Positions 1 to 12,000 of a stretch of 64,000 bases of DNA are shown piece by piece (position 1 is the stretch's first letter; each line of letters starts with the position of its first letter). The position numbers and the translations under genes were made by a program. The DNA is from Combretum micranthum. Lineage: Eukaryota > Streptophyta > Magnoliopsida > Myrtales > Combretaceae. Where the stretch lies: the NCBI GenBank assembly GCA_024138025.1, contig JAMXBD010001368.1:1-64000 (forward strand), written 5' to 3'. The notes under the pieces are model-generated. The model did no database searches. It was not told where the DNA came from and worked only from the letters and a program-made list of their open reading frames with translations.

Positions 1-365
1 ACATAAAACGTTTTTAGAAAATGAAAAAACAAGGTATTCATTTCAAAGAAATTCACAAAAACAATTTCCGAAAAAACTTCAACCCGACATTGTTTACCTA
101 AGAAAAATAATTGGACAACAAGACATTTGAGCATGCTTAAATATGAGTTATTGTTATAAAAAGAGAATTTTTCAACTATATTAGATAAACTAAGTTTTAT
201 CAAACAAATTTTTGATTTCTTGAACCAAAGTTGTTTTTATTGAAAAATCCGTGGTGAATTTTGTCGCAACTGTTTCGGGCCTTTATGGCTCTGTTTGTTG
301 TAAATAATTTTGTAAATGGGTAGATCTTTTCGAGTAGGTAGAAATCGGCATATTTATATGCACGA

Positions 366-407
366 TTCCAAGTTAAATGACCAAGTTATGGCCATTTTAA
401 GTTGGAA
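366..407 (+). repeat. Conserved ~43-nt inverted repeat of family A
   Basis: The arms are about 19 bases with few mismatches around a ~5-base spacer; the left arm is close to ttccaagttaaaatgacca. The same element recurs at about 6425-6470, 12191-12233, 16914-16975 (degraded), 19915-19958, 33532-33576, 40382-40424, 43526-43568, 58906-58949 and 60456-60500. It is antisense in the minus-strand A copies. It appears to be missing from the short A copy at 48935-52092. Function unknown; a hairpin in the LTR transcript is possible. Confidence 0.75.
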
Positions 408-899
408 CAGTTTTCTTACGAACTTTAACGTTCTTTGACATTGTTTTGTCAAAATTCAAGAAAACATCAAGAAAAATCATTGTGGGTATTTTCTTTGGCT
501 AGGTGACCCGAGGAAGGATTCCTTTACCCCGAGACTATTACGATTAAGTGGAGTGTTGTGACTCATCCGCTTAGAGGAATAGACGGCAATGGCATCGTGA
601 GTTTATTTCCATTAAATGCTATACTTGTTGTGCTTGTAAATTAGTTGCACTAGAGATAGGAAAGGATAAACCGATTGCATGTAAAATAATTTCTTGAAAG
701 AATTCTAAGAATATCGAAGCCGAATTGTTCTAAGTGATTGTTTTAGTTTAATATTGATTTGTGTGCAATTCCTTGATCACATAAAGTTGAAAATAATCAT
801 GTTATGACTTTATAAATTAATGAAATCATGCATACCACGAGTGAGTACATTGATGGTTGGGTTATTATCCTTGGGTGAGAAGGATAGTAAGCTCATGTC

Positions 900-1065
900 G
901 AAAGCAAACATTGGCGGGAGATCAAAGCGATTACTTGGCGGTTGATCGAAAGCAAGGTCAATCAGTAGATCGGAATACTTGGCGATGAGTGCTCGTAAGT
1001 TGAAAACTTTTTAATGAACGCTGGCGATGAGTGCTCGCAAGCTTAAAATTTTCTATTATTAAAAC
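900..1065 (+). repeat. Hairpin minisatellite in family A LTR
   Basis: Short related units are repeated here. Two share the core ggcgatgagtgctcg but are bracketed by different complementary arms, actt/aagt in one and gct/agc in the other. Other A copies carry unrelated-looking arrays at the equivalent place, roughly 0.6-0.75 kb from the GGGGCGTGACA end. Confidence 0.6.
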
Positions 1066-1631
1066 TACTTGTTTTGAGGATAAGTATCACCAAACCTGAA
1101 TGGAGGGCGTAAATCCATTCAACATATAGTTCCCGAAAAGCTATATGCTTGTTTGCCCACGTGTTTGTGCATTACATTTGTTTGATTAAATCAACTTGTT
1201 TGAATCTTGTTACAAGAAGTTATTTATGGAAATAGTTCTCACTAAGCCTATTAGCTTTTACCCCAATAGATATCTTTTGCAGTTCTCGTACCTATGGTTA
1301 AGGCTACGTGGACCATGCAGGCAGGTAATCTCTCTTGAACATTAGAAATTTGGGTAAAATTTAGCCTAGTATTAGCATGCATATATTTCAGGGTGTTGTC
1401 CCTAAGTTTGTAAAGTCTTTGCCATGTATGAATAATTATTGTGAATCCTCTTTTCTTAATATGTTTTTATATCTCCTTAAGCTTCACAATTCCATATATG
1501 GTCCTCTAAAGTTGTGAAATTACGCCTTACACTTAATATAAAAGCTTCTGGGAATGGCTAAGGTTTTCATACTTAAGCTTTAGTATTGAGTATAGCGGAG
1601 TCACGTTTAGGGTACCCATTGGGGCGTGACA

Positions 1632-2819
1632 CACTTAATACATAATAAGTATATAACAAACTATCACTACAATTTATAGTTGTAGTGTGTTAATAATATC
1701 AAAAATATGTCATAACTAACATTATATGTATTGTAGTAAAAATAAATAACATAATTTTTTCATATGATAAATAATCATAATACTATACTCGATCCACATA
1801 TTAAAACAATTTTAATAAGTTAACAGTATTAATTATATAAGGCCATAATTATTTCAGTACCAATGATATATTAATCTTGACAACTTATCAACTTGTAGCA
1901 ATGCTATATGATTCTTATCCAACATTATAATTGTGATAAGTACCTTTATAATTTATAATTATGGTAATAGTTTATACATAATCATAATATTAATGCAACC
2001 TATAACATAATAAGACCCTAAGGCTAATTAAGAAAACTTACAATTATTGGCACAAACTACGTACTTGATAAATCATTTGATGCGACAAATATTGTACCAA
2101 GATAATTACAATAAATAAGTAAAAATGCAATAAAAAAATATTATGATATTAGTTAAATAATGTAGACTGAGATCATATTAGAAGATTAATTAGAATTTTA
2201 ATAAAATAAATAAAACACATTGTGAATCCTAAAATTCGCATTAGAATCAAAATCCTAAAATCGTATCAAATCATACAAAATCTCATAAACCTTAGATGGA
2301 ATCAAGTAAATTTTATAATCCTATAATATCATATAAATTAAATTAAACTTGGATTTCTAAAATTTTGAAACCTTGGAAACCATAAACAAGATCAGATAAA
2401 GATTTAATAACCCTAAGTTATCAGATAAATTAAATAAAACCTAAAACCTTAAAATCAAATCATCTAGAAAACATATCACCAACAAAACCATCCAATAACT
2501 CAACCAATCCGAAAAGTTTACACTAAATAATTCACCCATTTGATCTCTAACACACAAATCGAGGTGATACATCCAAATAATATCTATTGGTAAAATAATA
2601 AGAAATAATTTCCTATAAATTTAAACTCCAAAATTTTACGGTGTTTTTAAGTAAAATCTCATACTAGAAAATGAAACCATAATCTTAAAGTCAAATCGAC
2701 ACAACCGTAAACCTTATAAAAATCAGACTCGATTGAATAAGTTTTAAAAACCATAAAATAATAAATTAATTAGAAAAATATTATGAACTTAAATTATGAA
2801 TCATATATATAGTATAAAC
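1632..2819. other. AT-rich stretch without recognised gene
   Basis: This lies between the end of one family A copy (1631) and the approximate beginning of the next. It is very AT-rich, with no long open frame or protein motif that I recognise. A short inverted repeat lies at about 1662-1690. It may be a decayed transposon or the degraded 5' part of the next LTR. Confidence 0.4.
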
Positions 2820-4967
2820 CTTAAAAAGATTATATAATCCAAGAATAAATCATTTTTTACCTTTACGTGATCAGTTTCGTATTCGATCAAGAACACGTAA
2901 TCAAGACAATATAATTCAATTAAAATTTAGTAATAAAATAATGCAAATTTATTTTCTATAATGTGATATCTAAATTTTCAAATCAAATTTTCGTCAACCA
3001 AACTGTTTCCGCAATCGATCGCTACTATGCAAACCGTGATAACAAAATTGGATAACAATTAGTGATAAAATAATATCAATTCATCTTTCAAAAATCATTC
3101 AATAATTTATCATTTGATAAAAATATCATATACAATTTTTACGGCTCATAAAAACGCTAAATATGTCCATATACACATATTTTATCGCTACCAATAACTT
3201 ATTTCATATTTTACTATTACTATTTATTACTATTTGCATTATTTTCTGCCATTTCTTGCTGCAATTTTTTCCTTATAATTTGTGTCTATTTCTTACACCA
3301 CACACTCTATTTACTACTTTTACAAATTATATCATTACATGTCAAATTTTTCACTTTTCACTTGATTTGTTTTTTTCTTATAGCCACTATTCATGCCAGT
3401 TGTACCTTATTGCAGCAACCTTTTTTTATTTTTCAAATTATTTATTCCAACTAAAATCCCCTTATTTATCTCTATAAATACCTACTACACTTCCCCCATT
3501 TAACACTTTACAACTTCCTTAAATTTCTCTCTTTTCTCTCATTTTTTTCTCTCTTTCTCTCCTCCTTAGCTCCACAAAATCTTGCTATTCATTCCTCTTT
3601 TTAACTCAAACACACTTCTTTCATTAATCTTTTTAAAGTAAACACACTTCCCATACATCTATAATTAGTATAGGTATTGTTTCATGCATTATCCACAGAG
3701 AAATTCTCTCCCCATGATACAAAAAGCTAGGGATGATAATGCCAAAAATGAAACTCATATCTCATCTACATTATGATCATATTGGAGTCATATTCTTGTT
3801 GATATATTTTTTTCAACTAATCTAACTATCTATATGTAAAAATATAGTTATGTACATATTTATATCTATTTGAGCATATAAGCCCACTAATCTAATATTT
3901 ATGTTCATGCACTTATTTTATATGTTGCAATTTATTTATTCACTTGCTTATTAAGACTTGTCCATAATCTAAGTCTCAAACTTGTCCTTAATCAAGTCAA
4001 AATAAAAATGGGATTTCTCCTTAATTAATCTAAGTCCTGGTAATGCCTTGTCCAAAAATTTCTAAGGCTTTCATTTTATTTGTTTTGCTTTTAATTATTT
4101 TGCTATTTAAAGGGACTTGTCCATTTCTAAATCCCGGGAAGACTTAAATAAAAATCTACTACTTCCACAAATTTCTTCTTTTTCTTTTCCTTAAGCTTTC
4201 TTATGTTTTTCTTTTCTTCTTAGGGAACATGACCATTTCTAAGTTTCTGGAAGCCTTGATAAAAGTTAAGGCTTCCAAATTTTTGTTCTTATATATGTTT
4301 GTGTGTATATATTATATATATGCTTATTTAATTCTTCATGTCTTTATTTTTTTTATATGAGTTATTTATTTATTATATTATTTTAAGGAGATAGAAGGAG
4401 TTATTTTCTTTTATAAAAATAGAACTAAACCCTCCAGAAAAATGACTTTTAACACTTAGAAGAAATTTTCACCAAAGCATAGGATTACGGTTCAATTATA
4501 TTAGCTCCAAATTATTAAAGTAAATTTGTATGAATTTTAATGTTGATAATTTTTTTTATATGAAAATTTTTCTTAAGAACATATTTATAGGATTTATACC
4601 AACACTTTGAAAAATACTAAGAACCAAATAATTTTTCTAAATCAAGTTTAAAAGAAACTCACTAGTTAAAAATCTACTTAGGAAATAAAATTGGTATACA
4701 ACTTAAAGAATCGAATTTTAAGAAGTAAATTAATTTTTAAGAAGTTAAAAATATATATAAATAATAGATAAAATGGGTAGGCACTCCTTTGTAACAAACT
4801 CAAGATTTTAGTTTTCTTTCCAACAACTTAAAAGAGATTTTGTAAACTTCATCATTCAAACTCCTAAAATAATTTTTTTTTAAAAAAATCATTGTTGGGA
4901 CAATATCACTAGAATCATGCAGAAAATACGAGCATATATTTATATTAAAGGATTTTCCAAATATATA
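2820..4967 (+). mobile_element. Family A LTR, 5' segment (interrupted)
   Basis: A TATA box at 3473-3480 is followed by a CT-rich leader, as in the other sense A copies, and by the 'gggacttgtccatttctaag... gaagccttgataaa' region that recurs at 32521 and 39118. The 5' border is estimated from the ~650-bp TATA-to-start distance in sister copies and is uncertain. The copy is cut at 4967 by the minus-strand A insertion and resumes at 12001. Confidence 0.6.
3473..3480 (+). promoter_or_regulatory. LTR TATA box
   Basis: TATAAATA is followed by a pyrimidine-rich leader (3490-3600). It sits at the same place as the TATA boxes at 32103 and 38609 in other sense family A copies, and so marks the likely U3/R boundary region. 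Confidence 0.6.
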
Positions 4968-5021
4968 TGTCACGCCCCAAAAAGTACCCTAAACGTGACA
5001 ATCCGCCACATACGATATTAA

Positions 5022-5250
5022 GGGTCTGTTTGTTTTGGCTTTTTTTCGATAGATACAGACACTTTTTCAAATTTTTTGCTAACAAATTATTTATCAAGAA
5101 AAAGATATAAATAAAAAAAATGACAGTTCTCATCAAAAAACCAAATAGAATAAATATAGATAAAATTTAGTTGCAAATCGGATATATTTACACATATCAT
5201 TTTAAAAAAGATACAGATACAGATGAAAAACAGACAATCCAAACAGACCC
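5022..5250. mobile_element. Tourist-like MITE (PIF/Harbinger type)
   Basis: It is 229 bp with terminal inverted repeats gggtctgtttg / caaacagaccc and a flanking TAA on both sides (5019-5021 and 5251-5253), the 3-bp TWA-type duplication of PIF/Harbinger elements. Removing it restores the family A text: 'cgatattaa' joins 'aacttaagaatgac', matching the uninterrupted copy near 59470. It is too short to code for a transposase and so would be non-autonomous. Confidence 0.85.
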
Positions 5251-8031
5251 TAAAACTTAAGAATGACTTCTCGAAGTCATGCGAAAGTTTCAACACCATA
5301 TGTAAGGCGTCTATCACAACAATAAGGAGATACTGGTGGGATATATAGTTCGAGATAGTAAATACAACATGCAAGAAATCTAGATAACCATTTAATTCCA
5401 ACATTATAATATAATTCTTACGTCATCTTAATGGTTTTCCCCTGTAAATCTCCAAACAATCATAATATCAACTTAGTCTTTCACACAAGGAAACAATACT
5501 AACACTAAAAGATATGAATGGATATTTAGCCTAAGATCTTCAAAGAATTTCCATAAGCTTTCCAAAACATGATCCTACTCGAGTATATGAAGTCCTGGGC
5601 ATAAAAGATATAGTCCTGCTACAACAAAGTCTATCGGAATATAAGCATAACTACCTTAGTGAGAATATTCCGAATCAACGTACTTGTATAAATAATCTCA
5701 AACAAGTTATTAAACAAGCATATGAATGCATCAAACAAGTAATCAAGCAATACATATGATCTGGGAAATAATACGTTTGAATGGATTTACCCCTCCATTC
5801 AGGGTTAGGTGTTTCAGGCTCTTTAAAATCCAACTTATGTAGTTTATTTCAGGTGCCTACTTGCCATCTTGAAATAGTTCTTTCAAGGCTCCTAATTCCA
5901 TCTTACAATTTATGGTTCTTGCAACCCGCTACTATACTCTTGTCCCATCGAGTACAGTAGCTCATGAGATGAAACTAACTATGTGATATACATGAATCAA
6001 TTAATACAACTCATAATATATGATTAGAGTAATTTAAAGGTGATCACAAAATTTGCACACACTCCAACATAATAATAGTAAAACACAAGTTAATTAACAA
6101 TGATTCATGTCCTGGTATTCTTAGCATTCTTTCAACCAATATTATTATACATAATTCATTTTCATCTTTTCCTACTTCTAGTGTCTCTATTACAAGCACA
6201 AACAAGTACGTAAAAGGTTGGAAATAAACTCCTTGGCCATGAGGATATATCTTTCTTTCGGATGAGTTGATCGGTAAATCCACTAATCAAAATAATCCTC
6301 CAGGTATGAATACTCCTCTCGGATCACCTAATCAAAAAGAATACCCATAATGAGTACTTCTTATTGATTCTATGGTACTTATAAAAAACTATGTCATAAT
6401 ATTTTTACAATTCGTATAGAGAGTAATTCCAATTTAAAATGGCCATAACTTGGTCATTTTAACTCGAATTGCGTATATAATATACCATTTTCTACCTACT
6501 CGAAAAGATCTATTTGTTTCTAAAGGTTATTTTTGTCATAAAAAGTCGTTTGGGTTGCAAATTACTAAGGTACAGAATAGTTACAAATATATAGTTCACA
6601 AAATATGATTTTTCCAAACTTCTCTTTACTCAAAAATCTTTAAGCAAAATATATGGGTATTTATATAGTTGAAAAATTCTTTGAACATATATTTATAATC
6701 ATATTGTATGCATGGTTTTTGTAATGTTGTCTCAACATTGATATTTCATAAACAATTTGTCTTTAAGAGTTTTTAAAAGATGAAACTTTGAAAATTTTTC
6801 CATTTTAAATTGCTAGAAGGAAACTTTAAAAATTCTTGAGTAGTTATAAGTGGGTGTTTTTCCTATTATAATTCAATTTCCTATATTTACAAAAGTAAAT
6901 TAATTTTCAAAAATTTGGTTCTTTGAGTTATCTACTAACTTTATTTCTAATGATTGAAAAATAAGTTTTTCAAAATATCCTTTAAGCTTTTGTGTGGTTA
7001 AATATTTGGAGTTGTAAGAAATGTATGTTTTCCTCTCATTTTTATATCCTTTTTCTTCTTTAGAAAAATAAGTTTATCTTTAAAACTTTATTTTCTTGGC
7101 AAATTTTATTTTTCTAAGTTGGTTTCTAAAATAGTGAGTTGATTTTATCTTGGTATGAAAAACTTGTTTAATTCTTAATATTTATCAAGTGGTGAAATAA
7201 TTCTTTTTAGATAAGTTTATAAGAAAAGCTTTCTTAATAAAGAATTGTTAATATTAGAACTTACCAAATTTCATTTTGATTTTGAAAAGAGAATACCATA
7301 TAAAAATTAAGTTTTGAAGAAACTTTCTTAGTATGTAATTTTCGAAGTCTAAGGTGAACCTATTTAAGTTTTATAAAAGATATGGTTGAGTTAAAATCTT
7401 TCAATGCTAAAAATTCTTCCTTTATGGAGTATTTAGTTTTGATTTATAAAAGAAATGAGTTCCTTTATGATTTTGAAGAAATCTACATTACTACCTCTTC
7501 TAGAATTTATGATTAGCTTATCCTTTGAAAACAAAACTTAGATCTTTTTGTTGAAAATTCCTTTTGTTAAGAAATCTAGTTTACTTTTCTTTATTTAAGA
7601 AAGAACCCATTTTTATTTTTATTTAAGATAACAATATTCTAACAATGCATGAATATGATTATGTAGCAATGTAAATGTAAGAATAATACATAATAAGATA
7701 AAAGGAAATACTCATAAGCAAATAAACATAATAAATTGGTCAAGCATTGGGAACCTTAGCTTCATCAAGGTCTCCCGATCATGTATTGGGAGCCTTAACT
7801 TCATCAAGGCAACTTGAGAATAAGAATAGACTAGTCCCAAAAAGAAAAGAAAGAAAATCGTTTTGACTTAATATGGACAAGTCTAAGACTAGAAAGACTA
7901 GTCATAATAAATTGCATGAAATAAATAAATTGCAAGGCATGAAAATAAATAAATACAAGTGAGCTTATATACTCTAAAGAAATATATATACATAATATAT
8001 ATATACTATATAGAAGTTAGATTAGAGCAAC

Positions 8032-8049
8032 AATAATAATAATAATAAT

Positions 8050-8080
<31 letters not shown>
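8032..8080 (+). repeat. (AAT)n(AAC)n microsatellite
   Basis: A compound trinucleotide repeat, AAT units followed by about ten AAC units, lying just upstream of the family B insertion inside the host A copy. Confidence 0.95.
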
Positions 8081-8164
8081 TAATAACATAATGTAAAATA
8101 GGAACATGAACAAAAACTGTAAAAACCCGACCCACCAATCCTTAAGATTTAGCAAGTCAAGTCC

Positions 8165-8202
8165 CCAACCACATATAATATTTTCATATTATATGTAAGG
8201 TT
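8165..8202. repeat. AT-rich inverted repeat near family B terminus
   Basis: The arms are close to ccacatataatat / atattatatgtaagg around a short spacer. The other B copy carries the corresponding inverted repeat at about 36485-36522, with a different spacer, so the pairing is kept. Both are within roughly 80 bp of the LTR end. Confidence 0.6.
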
Positions 8203-9023
8203 GTTCTGAATCTAACAATTTATGTGATTGTTTGTTTAGTCCTACTATAACTTGATATAAAGACTTTTTACAAATGGATTACTCACTTGAGTAATCTATT
8301 CATATAGAACTTTTAAAGAAATAATTTACAATCTTGTGTCAAACACATGACACAACAAAACTTACATGAGTTTTACAAAACAAGAAAAATAGACTTTAAG
8401 TCTTTATATACAAACAAGGCTTAACTAACAAGCCTCTATTCAAAAAACAAAATACAATATTTAAACCAATAACTTGATCAAAAATTTTCCTTCCTTGTCA
8501 TCTTGCACTCGACCTACTCGCCCACTCATCCATAAACTTCTCCCAATCCAACCCATAGCCCATATCATCATAACAATCGTCATCACCTGAAATATAGCAT
8601 CAGTGAGCCAAAGGCCCAGTACACAACAACACTCAAAAGCGTAGTGGCAATCATACCTAGATTAATGCAATACAAACATTAATGTTTTATTTATCTTTCA
8701 TTAGAAATCATTGATCAAATCATCATTAGAGTTATTCAAACTCCGGAACAAGCCATGGGATTTGGGGATCCTGAGTAACGCTCACGACGCTCAAGGGGTT
8801 GATATAGATAGCTCGAATATCTATATCTCCTAGATAACGTTACACTAAAAAGAATAATCTCATATAGGTTATATAGCCATTGCCTAACTTCACTTAACTC
8901 AATCCATAATATAATTTAATTCACATGCTCCCATTAACGTTGCATTAAGTTATACTATTTCTTTTCAAGAATAAGTAAATGTTGCTCAGTTACTACATTT
9001 TCCTATCGATTATCCGCTGAGCC

Positions 9024-9085
9024 TAGTCATTGCATCATGACTATTGGCCTAAGCACCTATACTAACATATCATTGCATCATGATA
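9024..9085 (-). repeat. Hairpin array of family B (two units)
   Basis: Two copies of the core attgcatcat (9029-9038 and 9072-9081) are bracketed by complementary arms that differ between units: tagtc/gacta and tatc/gata. The plus-strand B copy has four more units at 35592-35685. Confidence 0.85.
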
Positions 9086-9659
9086 AGTTACTGCTCCTCG
9101 GACCGGATTCAACGCTAAAAACACAAGCAATTCAAGCAATATTTAAGTCATTTAGAATTTATATCAAATTTAAGTATGCTACCCTAACAAACATACAAGC
9201 AAGTCACTGCATACCTGTACTAGCTTGAGAGTCAATGGGAATAACCGAAAGGGAATCAATCACTGTAAAAAAAATAATTACAAACTCACACTTAGTTTAA
9301 GTATATATGTTCATCAAATCTCAAGTATAATCATCCAAAGAAATTCAAATAAATCATTATAACATCATCACATAGCATTTAGATATCATATATTATCATA
9401 CAATACTCAAAAAATACTTAAATGATCATTTATCAAGCTTTGGACAACTTTTAACAAACAACAATAAGTTTTAAACTTTGTTGGAAAGTGTATTAGTTGG
9501 AAAGAAATGAAATTTAAGCACTGATACTTTTGTAATTTGTAAAATCTTAAAACATGAAAGTTGCAGATCTCTTTTTTTGCTTTCCAACGAAACTTGAATC
9601 ACCTCAAATGGAGGTCGGATGAAAAAGTTAAGGCCAAATTACAAATAGGCTGTGAAACA

Positions 9660-9840
9660 GAGAAACCAACGCCGGACTTCAACACCGGCGGCGTAGATGT
9701 AAAAATTTGCCAGCGTCAAAGGTCGACCAATCTGGTCCCCGAGTGCATCCTCAACACCGCTAAATTCCTCATGTACACCGGCAGCGTACCCTTCAACACC
9801 GCCAGCATACTTTGCCGGCGTAAACTCTGTGACAGGTTGC
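9660..9840 (-). repeat. GC-rich CCGGCG palindromic segment of family B
   Basis: An island of diverged repeats around the palindromic motif CGCCGGCG in otherwise AT-rich DNA. It corresponds to the longer array at 34640-35160 in the other B copy. The open frames over it on both strands are by-products of the composition. Confidence 0.7.
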
Positions 9841-12000
9841 AAAAATTCTTTTAAACTCCTCGTTTTTCATGTTAAATTTACACTTCCAAATTTCTCTTAA
9901 ACTGTTCCAAGTTTCTCAAAGCTTCTTATATGTTCATTACATTATTCAAACAACATAAACTCCAACTGAAACATCAAACTCTCCACCACAAATCATCATA
10001 CAAATCATACTTCAAACCCCAAATCACTATACCCAACACTTAGTCATCAACCATATGCATTTCTCAACACTTCCAATCTCTTATATTACATATACCACTA
10101 ACTCCTATAACAACATAACACTCCTCATACAACCAACAAGATATATAAGTCATCAAACACAATTTAAGCTTAAAATCTATTGCTAAAAAAAACAATGAAC
10201 TTGTACATTTTGAAGACATGAAACACACACTTACCAATAGAACTTTAGACCTGGTTTTGTGATCCTCTAGCATGCTTTTGATGGTGGAAAATATAGAAAT
10301 GAAAGGCTTATCTATATAGATCCATGGTAGAGCTTTAGAGAAGAAGATAATGGGGTTTCGAAACTTTTGAAGGCTTGTTTTGGAGATCTGAAATTGGTGC
10401 ATGAATTTTGCATTATTAAAGTTGATATTATCTTAAGGTTTGACTTTTGAGGCATAAGAGGTTAAGGGAACTTAATGACTTATCAAAGGCTAGTTAATAA
10501 ATTTGTCTTTAGTTAATTAATCTTGTATTTAGCTCCTTTAAGGTATAAGAATTATGCTATAATGAAACTTATGTGCATGGATTTATTTACTCATTTTAAT
10601 GCATTCCAAATATAATTCTTACATGTTAATGCAATTTAAATTTTATGAACTAATATTAATAAATTCTAGTATTTGAATATTTAACACAATAATAAAACAC
10701 ATAATGCATCATGAACACAAATCACATTCAATATATATCAAAAGCCTGTATAAATTCAATAACACACATATGAAATATAAGTTGGAAATTTTATGGTCAT
10801 TTCAAAAACAAAAATAAAACATGAACATATTATTGCTTTTTTAACTCTCATAAGTCTAAGAAACATACACTAAGCTCATGCTAAGTTGTATGAACATGAT
10901 AAAGAATATAGGTAGAATTTTTACCTAAGGTTTAATGGAGGATTTGAAAAGAGATGAATGTGTTTTGTTTATTTTCTTGAAAAGTAGTGGATGGTAGAGA
11001 GTGTTTGAGAGGGGATTGTTGGAGAAAGTTTTGAGAGAGAATTTTGATAGAGTTTTGTTATGTAAAATGAATGTGTGAAAGAATGAAGGAGGAATGGAGT
11101 ATTTATAGAATTTTTGGAGTGAATTTTTGATGTAATAAAATAAATTGAAAAAATAATATAGAGAAGAGAGAGATGGCCTGTGATTTTTAGAGGGAGGAGA
11201 GAGAGAATATTTTGTTTGTTTTGTAATTTTTGTAAAGAAAAGAAATAATGTGTAAGATTTGATGTGAATAAAGTTGTATTGGAAATGTAAAAAATAAGAA
11301 AATAGATATGTAGGTAGTAAGAAAAAGTAGAGATAGTGAAATAGTAATGAATAGTAAGAATAGTATTTTGAATAGTAAACTAGACAAATAAAATGACGGT
11401 AGTAATAAAAATACGCGTAAACAAGCTATATCTGATATTTTTAGTTAACAAAAAATTCTAAAACTGATATTTTTTAAATCCTCGTATAATTACAAGTCTT
11501 TTAGTGTTGTCAGAATATTTTTATTATTCCGAGCCTCATGACACATTTTTTGAAAACTGGTCCTGTTTGAGTCCAAAGGACACTCGAAATTAACGAATCT
11601 GATATTTTTATGCTTTCCTATATTATTACGAACTATTATAAGCCATTAACTCAATTTCGTTTTCTAGGGTTTGAGAGCGTGGATTTGCCGGAGTTGAAAC
11701 TGTTAGATTGTCTTAATCATTGTTGACTTTTGAAACTCCGGTTTGACTAAGGTTAGGGTTTAATCCAACTTTACTCTAGAAATCGAAGGGTTTATATTAA
11801 GGATCGAATGGATGGATTGTCTCATACCTGGAATTTTGAATCGAAGGATTATTAAATTTTCAATTTTTGTTTTTGAATATTCTCTTATGAAATCTCGTGA
11901 TCGAATTTGCTTAAGGTTCGGTTTCAACTTAGGTCAGGCTTTAAGGTTTCGATTTGATATTCCAAAACCATTCTTGAAAAATTCAGGAGTTCACAATATA

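Larger units (their letters stand above)
1..1631 (+). mobile_element. Family A LTR, 3' part (runs off left edge)
   Basis: The sequence matches the second half of the other family A LTRs. It has the conserved inverted repeat (366-407), a hairpin minisatellite (about 900-1065), the phrase on Ser/Thr-free AT-rich DNA around 1240-1270 seen as 'ctcactaagcctattagctt' in sister copies, and the terminal sequence ending ggggcgtgaca at 1631. Sense orientation is taken from TATA-box-containing copies elsewhere in the window. The 5' half lies outside the window, so no target-site duplication can be checked. No coding capacity is visible. Confidence 0.8.
8118..10804 (-). mobile_element. Solo LTR, family B (TSD aaaac)
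   Basis: On the plus strand it runs from tgtaaaaacccg to ggtcatttca, flanked by aaaac at 8113-8117 and 10805-10809. It is 2687 bp. Host family A sequence resumes directly on both sides, matching the uninterrupted copy near 51100-51140. It contains the covarying hairpin array (9024-9085) and GC-rich CCGGCG segments (9660-9840). No protein domains are seen. The 3' third resembles the 3' LTR of the chromovirus at 47659-52756, so B is probably the LTR of a related Tekay-like element. Confidence 0.88.
4968..11995 (-). mobile_element. Solo LTR, family A (TSD atata)
   Basis: It begins TGTCACGCCCC and ends ...ggagttcaca, flanked by atata at 4963-4967 and 11996-12000. Within it lie a MITE (5022-5250) and a family B solo LTR (8118-10804). 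Removing these and their duplications leaves about 4.1 kb, on the long side for the family. It carries the conserved inverted repeat near 6425-6470 and, antisense, the promoter region with a TATA-like element near 11100. There is no gag, protease, RT or integrase sequence. A single TG...CA unit with a 5-bp duplication fits recombination between two LTRs of a former full element. Confidence 0.85.

Noticed and set aside
1662..1690. Inverted repeat cactacaa / ttgtagtg resembling CACTA ends
   Set aside because: The two arms are only seven bases apart and no subterminal repeats are near. It is probably a chance AT-rich palindrome, though a relic junction cannot be excluded.
3163..3477. 104-codon open frame rich in Phe, Tyr and Leu
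   Set aside because: It lies in the U3 part of a family A LTR. The composition reflects TTT/TAT-rich DNA, and sister copies at the same place do not keep the frame.
9561..9854. Overlapping open frames on both strands
   Set aside because: They are caused by the GC-rich palindromic repeat of family B, which lacks stop codons on either strand.
11187..11387. Hydrophobic minus-strand frame taken for a membrane protein
   Set aside because: It overlaps the antisense promoter-leader part of a family A LTR, and similar frames appear at 51236 and 63073 in the same LTR position.
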